Shown piece by piece: positions 55,417-62,848 of a stretch of DNA of 64,000 nucleotides. Source of the DNA: Gemmatimonadota bacterium (GTDB lineage Bacteria > Gemmatimonadota > Gemmatimonadetes > Gemmatimonadales > Gemmatimonadaceae); the NCBI GenBank assembly GCA_026387915.1, contig JAPLKS010000013.1, positions 62,001-126,000 of the forward strand, written 5' to 3'. Within the stretch, counting starts at the first letter, position 1; every line of letters begins with the position of its first letter. The translations under genes were made by a program, and so were the position numbers. The notes under the pieces are model-generated. The model made no database searches, was not told the origin of the DNA, and saw nothing but the letters and a program-made list of their open reading frames with translations.

Positions 55417-55440
55417 CCCGTGATATGCTTGAGTCACGGG
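55417..55440. promoter_or_regulatory. Inverted repeat upstream of the heme-oxygenase gene
   Basis: CCCGTGA (55417-55423) and TCACGGG (55434-55440) are perfect 7-base arms around a ten-base spacer, about 65 bases before the TTG of the heme-oxygenase-like gene. A second short repeat CGTCTG-G-CAGACG follows at 55456-55468. Either could be an operator for the two-gene unit. Confidence 0.4.
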
Positions 55441-55504
55441 AATCAGGCTGACGAGCGTCTGGCAGACGGACGCGTCCAAGAATCGTCGAGCAACGAGGAG
55501 CGCA

Positions 55505-56776
55505 TTGTCAGATCTACATACACGGCTCAGATCGGAGACCGCTGACCTCCATGAGGCGTTGGAGGCGTTGCCGTTCTTCGAGGCGCTCGCGGCCGGTCGC
55601 CTCTCCGGGCTTGCCGTGCTCAGCCTCCTTCGCAGCCTGAGCATCGTCCATGCGGTCCTCGAACGAGCGCTCGCGCAGGCGTCGGAGCAGCGCGTGACGG
55701 CGATGGCCGCGCACACCGTGCCGAAAGTCCCGCTCCTCGTGGCCGATCTCGCCTTGGCAGGGGCCGCGGACCTGCCGAGCATTCCGGCCGCGATTGATGG
55801 CGCGCTGGACTGCGGGGCCGAGGTGCTCGCGCACGCGGATCGCCCATTGAGCCTCATCGGCACGCTGTATGTCCTCGAAGGCTCGCAGGCTGGCGGCAGG
55901 GCGCTGCAGCAGGCGTATGCCCGCTGCTTGGAGGTGGCCGACCAGCGGCTCTCGTACTTCGGATGCTACGGGGAGGACACGCCCGCCCGATGGGCGTCGT
56001 TCACGGAGCGCCTGCGTGGGCTCGACCTCACCGACGACGAAGCGACCGAAGTCGTGGCGTCCGCGGTGCGGTGTTTCGAGCTCGTGACGGTGATCTATCG
56101 GGCGCTCGAGCCGTATGACGCGTCGGACGTTCGGCATCACGTGGCGGTCATCAACTTCGAGGCCGGACATCATGCGATGCCGCAGGACCCGCGCGAGATC
56201 GCGCTGGCGCTGCGCGCCGCCCGGACCGCGTGGGCCCTGCATCCCTACTTGGCGGAGCGGTTCGGCGACCGGGGTCGGCGTTTCACCAACAGCGATAGCT
56301 GCTGGCTGGTTGCGCTGGCTCGCACGCCTACGCCGTCCGTCACGAAGAACCTCACGTGGCTGCGCACCGTCCTGGCGAGTCGTGGGATTCCCACCGTGGT
56401 CCTCGAGTCCCACCTGACTGCCATCGCGCAGGCGTTGGCGCTGGAGTTCCCCGAGGACCTCGACGTGCGGACGCGGTTCGAACCGTTCTTGGCCACGCTC
56501 GCCGCCGAGCGTGCGGCGCCGGCCGGCCATCAGGCGCTCCAGTCGCTCGTCGACGAGTTTGACGACCGGCTTCGCCAAAGCGACGGATACACCGTCCCAC
56601 ACGCGGCCCAACTCATTCACGCCGCTTGGGTCGATGAGCGGAGCGGTATTCCCAACGCGCTCGCGGCCACAAGCGACTGGTTCGTGGACGCCAGCCGCTT
56701 TTCGATCCAGTGGATTGCCGCCGTGCATGATTTGCTAACCGCGCTCGATCAGACGGAGCGCCCCACGCCATGCTGA
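55505..56776 (+). CDS. Heme-oxygenase-like protein with extra C-terminal domain
   Basis: This 423-residue protein has an N-terminal region (about 1-190) like biliverdin-forming heme oxygenases of the BphO type: RSETADLHEALEAL with candidate proximal H16, and LIGTLYVLEGSQAGGRALQQ near residue 118. Bacterial BphO is normally about 200 residues; here a further 230 follow (for example RGRRFTNSDSCWLVALA), mostly helical, which I do not recognise. Start is TTG with GAGGAG upstream. It overlaps the cobalamin/SCHIC-like gene by seven bases, so both are co-translated. Enzyme activity or only heme sensing are both possible. Confidence 0.7.
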   Translation: MSDLHTRLRSETADLHEALEALPFFEALAAGRLSGLAVLSLLRSLSIVHAVLERALAQASEQRVTAMAAHTVPKVPLLVADLALAGAADLPSIPAAIDGALDCGAEVLAHADRPLSLIGTLYVLEGSQAGGRALQQAYARCLEVADQRLSYFGCYGEDTPARWASFTERLRGLDLTDDEATEVVASAVRCFELVTVIYRALEPYDASDVRHHVAVINFEAGHHAMPQDPREIALALRAARTAWALHPYLAERFGDRGRRFTNSDSCWLVALARTPTPSVTKNLTWLRTVLASRGIPTVVLESHLTAIAQALALEFPEDLDVRTRFEPFLATLAAERAAPAGHQALQSLVDEFDDRLRQSDGYTVPHAAQLIHAAWVDERSGIPNALAATSDWFVDASRFSIQWIAAVHDLLTALDQTERPTPC

Positions 56777-57555
56777 GATGGTGCGCAAATTGCCAGCGCT
56801 TTCAGGGGGAGGCGGCCCCCTTCGACGATTTCAATCTCACGCATGGCATCTGCCCGACCTGCGCCCCCCTGGCGAAGCGGCTCACCGACGGCGACGTCGC
56901 GAGAATCGAGGTGATCAAGGCCATTCACGGGCGGCTGATGGAGGCCGGATGGCGCCGAGACCTTGCCACCGCCGCACGCATTCTCGAGGAGGCCAGAGGT
57001 GCAGGCATCCGGTCCGTCGATATGCTGCTGGCAACCGTGACGTCACTGTTGTATGAGGTCGGCGAGGCGTGGAAACGCGCGGCGATGACGGTGGAAGAAG
57101 AACATCGGTTCACGGCCTTCTGCGACGCGCTGTACGAACGAATCGCCGTCGTATCCGACGTTTCAGACGCGGATGCGCCATTTGCCGACGGGTGGACGGA
57201 TGCCCTGCTGATGAACGCCCCCGGGAATCGCCACACGCTCGGCGCTCGGATTCTCGCGCTGTGGCTGACGAGTCAGGGCGCCCACGTGACCGTGGTCGCG
57301 CCGGATACACGTCTCGACGTAGCGATGGCGCTGATCACTCGGCGTCAGCCCCGGATGGTGATGATCTCTATGGCGCTCGCTGAGCAGCGAGATGACGTGG
57401 TGCGTATCGTGGAGCGCATCGCAGCGCTGGCCGTCCCCTCGCCTCCGAAGATCGTCGTCGGCGGCTATGCCGTGAAGCTGGGGCTCGTCGCGCCCATCCC
57501 CGGTGTCGATCTCTCGGTCGACCTCCCGACGCAGTGGAGCATTGCGCAGGCCTGA
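56770..57555 (+). CDS. Cobalamin/SCHIC-like sensor protein with zinc-ribbon start
   Basis: This 261-residue protein starts with a CxxC...CxxC zinc-ribbon-like motif (C5, C8, C28, C31). A helical cap-like region follows (about 50-120, EVGEAWKRAAMTVEEEHRF resembling B12-binding cap helices), then a Rossmann-like domain (about 140-260). The conserved cobalamin DxHxxG is here NRHTLG (153-158), with His155 kept and Asp replaced by Asn, as also happens in heme-binding SCHIC domains of AppA-type sensors. The ligand could be B12 or heme. It overlaps the heme-oxygenase-like gene. Confidence 0.65.
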   Translation: MLRWCANCQRFQGEAAPFDDFNLTHGICPTCAPLAKRLTDGDVARIEVIKAIHGRLMEAGWRRDLATAARILEEARGAGIRSVDMLLATVTSLLYEVGEAWKRAAMTVEEEHRFTAFCDALYERIAVVSDVSDADAPFADGWTDALLMNAPGNRHTLGARILALWLTSQGAHVTVVAPDTRLDVAMALITRRQPRMVMISMALAEQRDDVVRIVERIAALAVPSPPKIVVGGYAVKLGLVAPIPGVDLSVDLPTQWSIAQA

Positions 57556-58403
57556 GCATCCGGACGGAGGGAGGTCGGCGGCGGCTGCTTCATCATCCAG
57601 CCACTAACCCGTGCGACGGTCACGGCGGCGGTGCGGAACGTGCCGGATCGCGCGCGCGGTGTGGTGTCTGGTGCGACAACTACCTTTCCCAACTTCCCCA
57701 AAAACCGTTCAACTTTCAGGCCGAAGGTGCCGATACTCAATCAAGATGGAGTGCTGTGACGGTAAGCCGTCTTGGCAGTCTTTGAGTTGACGGGTTAGAT
57801 TGCTCGAAGCGGAAACGAGCGCTACGGCAGGAAGGCCAGCAGCTAGGCCTCAAACGGGCCTTCTGTGACCTGAGCAGCAGTAGGGTTGAACCTGGCAGCA
57901 ATACCAGCTTGGAACCGACGGTACTTCACAAATACAAGATTTGTGATCATTTGAGACAGAACGCCAGAGCGGCAGGGCGTATGCAGTAGCAAAATGAATA
58001 TCCACATTGTGAATACAGCCTAGATTTCATATCATATGTGATATGTTATCTGGGCATTTTTTATACACTTAGTGCATAGAAGCTAATGTAAAATATTGCA
58101 TATCCATTCCAATTCACAATGGAAGGTGGATTACCGGTTCGAACTCCGATAGGCCAGCGTCTCGGGCATATTTGATGGTACTTTTCCACCGACCTGAAGT
58201 TGGCCGGCTGAGCACCCAAGTAGCCCCTTAGGCCCCCGCTCTCAGCCGATGGTCGCCACTGTCGGCCAGCCACTTCGTCAATCCAGCAGACTCGCCCACC
58301 TTGAGTCCCCCTCCCTCCTCAAGGTTCGGCTCCGATCTTAATATGACAAAATGGCGCGCAGCCACTTCGGCCGCGCGCCATTCACTTTCAGGCCCCCCCC
58401 CGC
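57556..58403. other. Gene-free stretch with AT-rich palindromic core
   Basis: No gene is supported in these 848 bases. 57556-57700 looks like faded coding sequence. 57758-57771 (GACGG-taag-CCGTC) is a small hairpin. GAAGGCC/GGCCTTC arms lie at 57831-57837 and 57857-57863. The core 57920-58130 is strikingly AT-rich for this genome and contains palindromes: CACAAAT/ATTTGTG (57927-57945), CATATCA/TGATATG (58028-58045), and CATTGTGAAT at 58005-58014 matched by ATTCACAATG at 58112-58121. This resembles a foreign or decayed mobile-element segment. It ends at the paaZ terminator. Confidence 0.6.
58346..58382 (-). terminator. Terminator of the paa run
   Basis: On the minus strand AATGGCGCGC and GCGCGCCATT make a perfect 10-bp stem, followed by TTGTC after AATT. 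It lies 21 bases past the paaZ stop and also marks the edge of the gene-free region. Confidence 0.8.
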
Positions 58404-60449
58404 TCAACCGCCGCGGCGCTTCACCAACGTGAGGATCGTGTACAGCGCCACCGGCTCTTGATGCTGGTTTCTGACCTCCACATCCCAGGCTACGACCCCC
58501 TGCGGAATCCCTCCCTCCGGCGTGTCCTTGGCGGTCTTTTGCTTCACCGTCAGCCGCACCCCGATGGTGTCGCCAGGGTAGACGGGCTTCACAAACCGGA
58601 GGTTTTCGAGCCCATAATTGGCCAGAACCGGACCTGGCGCCGGGTCTACAAAGAGCCCCGCGGCGGCCGAAACAACGAAGTAGCCATGAGCCACCCGCCC
58701 TTCAAAGATCCCGTTCGCGCGGGCCGCCGCGTCGTCCATATGCGCGTAAAACCTGTCCCCGGAGAGCGCCGCAAAGGCCTCCACATCGGCCAGCGTAATG
58801 GTCCGCGTGGCGGTGTTTAGGGTCTCGCCGACCACCAGATCGTCAAAGTATTTCCGGAACGGATGCTCGCTTCCGGCCACCTGATTGGCCCCTGCCGTCC
58901 ACTCCCGGGTGACCTCCACCAACAGCTGCGGAGAGCCCTGCACCGCCGTCCGCTGCATGTAATGCAGCACCCCGCGCGCGCCGCCCATCTCCTCGCCGCC
59001 GCCGGCTCGACCGGGTCCGCCGTGCACCAGATTCGGCAGCGGAGAGCCGTGTCCCGTGCTTTCCTTGGCGCTGGTGCGGTCGAGCACCATCAGGCGGCCG
59101 TGGTATGGCGCCACGCCGAGGACCACTTTTCGGGCCACCTCCCCCTGGCTCGTGAACAAAGAGCCGCACAGCGAGCCTTTACCGCGCTTCGCCAACTCGA
59201 CCGCCTCGTCGAGGGAGTCATAGGGCATCACCGTATTGACCGGACCGAACGCCTCGACGTCATGGGGCTCGGCGGTCTGCAGCGGGTGATTCGCGAACAT
59301 CAGCATCGGGGCAAAGAAGGCTCCGGCCTCCCGGTTGGCGCCCACCACGGCAAAGTCCCCTCCGCCGTAAACCAGCTCGGTAGCCGCCCGAATCCGATCG
59401 GCATTTGCGCCCACATCACGCACCTGCGCCTTGCTGGCCAAGGGGCCCATCCGCACCCCCTCGACGCTCGGATCGCCGATCGTCGTCTTCTCCAGCCGTG
59501 CCACCAGCGCCTTGATGACCGCTTCTTCCATCCCGCGCGGCACGATGGAACGGCGGATGGCAGTGCACTTCTGGCCGGCTTTGCCGGTCATCTCGCGCAC
59601 CACTTCCTTGATAAAGAGGTCGAACTCTTCGGTTCCCGGCGCCGCATCGGGGCCGAGGATTGAACAGTTGAGCGAATCGGCCTCGGCGTTGAACCGAACC
59701 GAGTGGGAGGCAATCGCCGCTCCGGTACGCAACATGAGCGCGGTGTCGGCCGAGCCCGTAAATGCGACGGCGTCCTGCTCGGTCACATGTTGGAGCAGAT
59801 CCCCCGCGCTTCCCACAATCAGCTGCACGGCGCCAGGCGGAAGAATGCCCGACGCAATGATCTCGCGGAACATCGCCTCGGTGAGGTAGCTCGTGGCGGT
59901 GGCGGGCTTCACAATGGCCGGCACGCCCGCGAGGAGGGTGGGCGCGAGTTTCTCGAGCATTCCCCAACAGGGAAAGTTGAAGGCGTTGATGTGCACCGCC
60001 GCGCCTTCGAGCGGCACGCAAATGTGCCGCGCCACAAAGGTGCCGCCCTTGCTCAACGGCTCGGTGGGGCCATCGACATAGAAGGTCTCATTCGGAAACT
60101 CTCGGCGCCCGCGGCTCGAATAGGCGAACAGAGTGCCGATGCCACCCTCAATGTCCACCCACGAATCGGCTTTGGTGGCGCCCGTAGCGGCGCTCAGCGC
60201 GTAGAACGCGTCCTTACGCTCCATGAGATATTTGCCGAGTGCTTTGAGCATCGCGGCGCGCTGATGAAAGGTGAGCCGCCGCATGGCCGGGCCGCCCACG
60301 GTCCGCGCGTACTCGAGCATCGCCTTGAAATCGACGCCGCCGCTGGATGTTTGCGCGATGGCCTCGCCCGTGACGGCGTGATGCATCAACGCCTGCGTGC
60401 CTGTCCCCGCGACCCACTCGCCACCCGCAAAATTCCGGAGTTGCTGCAC
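58404..60449 (-). CDS. paaZ: PaaZ: oxepin-CoA hydrolase / 3-oxo-5,6-dehydrosuberyl-CoA semialdehyde dehydrogenase
   Basis: PaaZ opens the oxepin-CoA ring and oxidises the resulting aldehyde in phenylacetate breakdown. The 681-residue protein has an aldehyde dehydrogenase domain (about 1-520) with E256 (FNAEADSL) and catalytic C295 (AGQKCTAIRR), at the same positions as in E. coli PaaZ. The C-terminal MaoC-type hydratase domain (about 530-681) has the FAALSGDRFYAHMDD motif. Both functions appear intact. GTG start with GAGGAG upstream; the gap to paaY is 80 bases and contains a GC-rich inverted repeat (60470-60492). Confidence 0.95.
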   Translation of the reverse strand: MQQLRNFAGGEWVAGTGTQALMHHAVTGEAIAQTSSGGVDFKAMLEYARTVGGPAMRRLTFHQRAAMLKALGKYLMERKDAFYALSAATGATKADSWVDIEGGIGTLFAYSSRGRREFPNETFYVDGPTEPLSKGGTFVARHICVPLEGAAVHINAFNFPCWGMLEKLAPTLLAGVPAIVKPATATSYLTEAMFREIIASGILPPGAVQLIVGSAGDLLQHVTEQDAVAFTGSADTALMLRTGAAIASHSVRFNAEADSLNCSILGPDAAPGTEEFDLFIKEVVREMTGKAGQKCTAIRRSIVPRGMEEAVIKALVARLEKTTIGDPSVEGVRMGPLASKAQVRDVGANADRIRAATELVYGGGDFAVVGANREAGAFFAPMLMFANHPLQTAEPHDVEAFGPVNTVMPYDSLDEAVELAKRGKGSLCGSLFTSQGEVARKVVLGVAPYHGRLMVLDRTSAKESTGHGSPLPNLVHGGPGRAGGGEEMGGARGVLHYMQRTAVQGSPQLLVEVTREWTAGANQVAGSEHPFRKYFDDLVVGETLNTATRTITLADVEAFAALSGDRFYAHMDDAAARANGIFEGRVAHGYFVVSAAAGLFVDPAPGPVLANYGLENLRFVKPVYPGDTIGVRLTVKQKTAKDTPEGGIPQGVVAWDVEVRNQHQEPVALYTILTLVKRRGG

Positions 60450-60529
60450 GACCGATTCTCCTCGTGTGTGAAGCGCACGTCGTGCGCGCTTCGCGTTGTG
60501 CCCTGCTCACGCACGCCGCATACGCTCGG

Positions 60530-61132
60530 CTATGCGCGCTCGCCTTTGATGTCGGCCCACGTTTTGTGCACCGCGCTCTGCGCGGGCCGGTTCGCAGGCA
60601 CCTCGCGCAGTGGTTCGGCGGCGCTCCATCCTGCACGCATCGCGGCTGGAAGCGCCTGATACAACGCGGTGCCCTTGGTTTTCCACGCGAGCATTTCGTC
60701 GGTGACGTCTTTGACGATCTTCGCGGGATTCCCCACCACGACTTTGCGCGGGGGCACCTGCATCTCCGACGGCACAAAGCAGAGCGCACCCACCACGCTG
60801 CCATCGCCGATGTCGGCGTTGTCCATCACCACGGCATTCATACCGACGAGCACGTTGGCGCCAATGTGTGCGCCGTGCACAATCGCCCCATGCCCAATGT
60901 GCGCACCCTCTTCGAGCCGCACGACCACGCCGGGGAACATGTGAATGGTGCAGTTCTCCTGCACATTGCAGCCGTCGGCAATCACAATGCCGCCCCAGTC
61001 GCCGCGAATCGCGGCACCGGGACCGATGTATACGTTGCGGCCAATGATCACATTGCCCGTGACGGCGGCCTGCGGATGCACGAAGGCCGACTCATGCACC
61101 ACGGGAATAAATCCCTCAAAAGCGTAGATCAT
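60530..61132 (-). CDS. paaY: PaaY: hexapeptide-repeat thioesterase/gamma-carbonic anhydrase family
   Basis: This 200-residue protein is a left-handed beta helix: repeated hexapeptides (VTGNVIIGRNVYIGPGAAIRGDWGG, about 24-48, onward to about 130). Candidate zinc ligands are H64 (CTIHMF), H81 and H86 (HIGHGAIVHGAHIG). PaaY hydrolyses 2-hydroxycyclohepta-1,4,6-triene-1-formyl-CoA, relieving CoA trapping in the pathway. The C-terminal helix matches the family length. It lies between paaJ and paaZ, which supports the assignment over other gamma carbonic anhydrases. Confidence 0.92.
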   Translation of the reverse strand: MIYAFEGFIPVVHESAFVHPQAAVTGNVIIGRNVYIGPGAAIRGDWGGIVIADGCNVQENCTIHMFPGVVVRLEEGAHIGHGAIVHGAHIGANVLVGMNAVVMDNADIGDGSVVGALCFVPSEMQVPPRKVVVGNPAKIVKDVTDEMLAWKTKGTALYQALPAAMRAGWSAAEPLREVPANRPAQSAVHKTWADIKGERA

Positions 61133-61169
61133 CGGAGGACCGTGGCGCGGGAGGAGCAGCGCGACGGCA

Positions 61170-62381
61170 TCAGACGCGCTCCACGATCAGTGCAAAGCCC
61201 TGCCCCACGCCAATGCACATGGTGCAGAGCGCGTAGCGACCGCCGGTGCGTTCGAGTTCGCGCATCGCCGTGAGCGCGAGGCGCGCGCCGCTCATGCCGA
61301 GCGGATGTCCGAGGGCAATGGCGCCGCCGTTGGGGTTCACGCGAGGATCATCGTCGGCGATTCCAAGTTCACGCACGCACGCGAGGGACTGGGCCGCAAA
61401 AGCTTCGTTCAGTTCAATCACATCCATCTGTGCCAGCGTCAGGCCGGCGCGCTGGAGTGCAATCTTGGTGGCGGGCACCGGCCCCATGCCCATGATGCGC
61501 GGTTCTACGCCGGCCGCCGCGCTTGCCACGACACGAGCGCGCGGCGTGAGGCCGAGTTCCTGTGCCGCAGCACCCGAGGCGAGCAGCAATGCCGCCGCGC
61601 CATCGTTGAGCCCAGAGGCGTTGCCGGCGGTGACGGAGCCCTGGCCATCCGTCCGGAAGGCGGGCTTGAGTTTGGCGAGCGTTTCCAGCGACGTATCGGG
61701 GCGCAAGAACTCGTCGTGCTCCACCTTCAGCGCGTCGCCTTTCTTCTGCGGAATTTCCACCGGCGCAATCTCAATCGCGAATCGTCCGCTCGCGCGCGAC
61801 GCCGCCGCCTTCTGTTGTGACCGCACCGCGAAGGCATCTTGATCGGCTCGCGTGATGCCGTACTGCGCGGCCACATGCTCCGCGGTCTCGCCCATCGAGT
61901 CGGTGCCGTGCAGCGCCTTCATCTTTGCATTTACAAAACGCCAGCCGAGGCTGGTGTCGAACAGCTGTACGTCGCGCGCGAACGGTGTGGTGCCCTTACT
62001 GAGCACAAAGGGCGCGCGTGTCATTGACTCCATACCGCCGGCAATCAGCACATCGCCTTCGCCGCAGCGAATGGCGCGCGCGCTTTGTGCGACGGCACTC
62101 AGGCCAGAAGCACACAACCGATTGACTGTTTCGCCGGGCACCGTTACGGGCAGACCGGCGAGTAGCAACGCCATGCGCGCCACGTTGCGGTTGTCTTCGC
62201 CGGCCTGATTGGCGCACCCCATAATCACATCAGCAATACGAGCGGGGTCGAGCGCAGGGTTGCGCGCCAACAGAGTGCGAATGGCGTGTGCACCGAGATC
62301 GTCGGCGCGCACCGAACTCAGCGCGCCGCCGAGGTTTCCGATCGGCGTACGCACGCCGTCAATGATGAATGCGTCAGTCAT
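61170..62381 (-). CDS. paaJ: 3-oxoadipyl-CoA thiolase (PaaJ/PcaF type)
   Basis: This thiolase splits 3-oxoadipyl-CoA into succinyl-CoA and acetyl-CoA and also acts on 3-oxo-5,6-dehydrosuberyl-CoA. The 403-residue protein has C90 (NRLCASGLSA), H359 (ALGHPLGMSGA) and C389 (CTMCIGVGQG), the complete thiolase triad. Its ATG overlaps the stop of paaI by four bases. The wider paa context supports PaaJ over acetyl-CoA acetyltransferase. Confidence 0.93.
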   Translation of the reverse strand: MTDAFIIDGVRTPIGNLGGALSSVRADDLGAHAIRTLLARNPALDPARIADVIMGCANQAGEDNRNVARMALLLAGLPVTVPGETVNRLCASGLSAVAQSARAIRCGEGDVLIAGGMESMTRAPFVLSKGTTPFARDVQLFDTSLGWRFVNAKMKALHGTDSMGETAEHVAAQYGITRADQDAFAVRSQQKAAASRASGRFAIEIAPVEIPQKKGDALKVEHDEFLRPDTSLETLAKLKPAFRTDGQGSVTAGNASGLNDGAAALLLASGAAAQELGLTPRARVVASAAAGVEPRIMGMGPVPATKIALQRAGLTLAQMDVIELNEAFAAQSLACVRELGIADDDPRVNPNGGAIALGHPLGMSGARLALTAMRELERTGGRYALCTMCIGVGQGFALIVERV

Positions 62382-62848
62382 ACGGGAGTCGAGGGAAGGC
62401 CGAGCGTGTTGCCGAGCTCGGGAAAGTGATCCACCTGCGTGCGATATACGGTTCCGCGAAAATGTCCGACCACGGCGCCGAGTTGATTGCGCACTGTTAC
62501 GGTGCAGAACGCGAGGCGCTTACTGGTCGATTCCTGCACGGCCACAGCCGTGAGCCGATCACCTGGACGTACGGCGGCCGGGTAACTCATGGTCGTATCC
62601 ACAGCGACGCTGAGGCGTCCACAGTTGTTGGTAGCAAATGCAAACGCGCTGTCGGCGAGCGAATACGCCACGCCGCCATGCGAGGTTCCGAATCCGTTCA
62701 CCATTTCGGCGCGGACATCCATCGTGCACGTCGCACAGCCCGGCGCGACGTCCGTCACCTCAATACCGAGCCATTGCGAGAAGGCGTCGTTGCCCATCAT
62801 CTGGATGACGACGCGCTCGGCGAGGGTCTGCGGATCGATGGCCGTCAT
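62378..62848 (-). CDS. paaI: PaaI thioesterase
   Basis: PaaI is a hot-dog thioesterase that hydrolyses ring-hydroxylated phenylacetyl-CoA to free CoA. The 156-residue protein has the family segment GFGTSHGGVAYSLADSAFAFATN (about 52-74, with H57, G58 and D66). The ATG at 62848 forms an ATGA overlap with the paaH stop; the longer open frame is a shadow of paaH. It is upstream of paaJ in the transcription direction. Confidence 0.93.
   Translation of the reverse strand: MTAIDPQTLAERVVIQMMGNDAFSQWLGIEVTDVAPGCATCTMDVRAEMVNGFGTSHGGVAYSLADSAFAFATNNCGRLSVAVDTTMSYPAAVRPGDRLTAVAVQESTSKRLAFCTVTVRNQLGAVVGHFRGTVYRTQVDHFPELGNTLGLPSTPV

Noticed and set aside
57465-57740. 91-residue minus-strand open frame overlapping the end of the cobalamin-like gene
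   Set aside because: It lies antisense to a supported gene and has a composition of a shadow frame.
58135-58165. tRNA-like T-loop sequence (ggttcgaactccg)
   Set aside because: The arms around TTCGAAC do not pair and no acceptor or anticodon stem can be built, so it is not a tRNA or a clear tRNA remnant.
58061-58273. 70-residue minus-strand open frame
   Set aside because: No ribosome-binding site, biased start and end and no recognisable motif; it spans the AT-rich island boundary.
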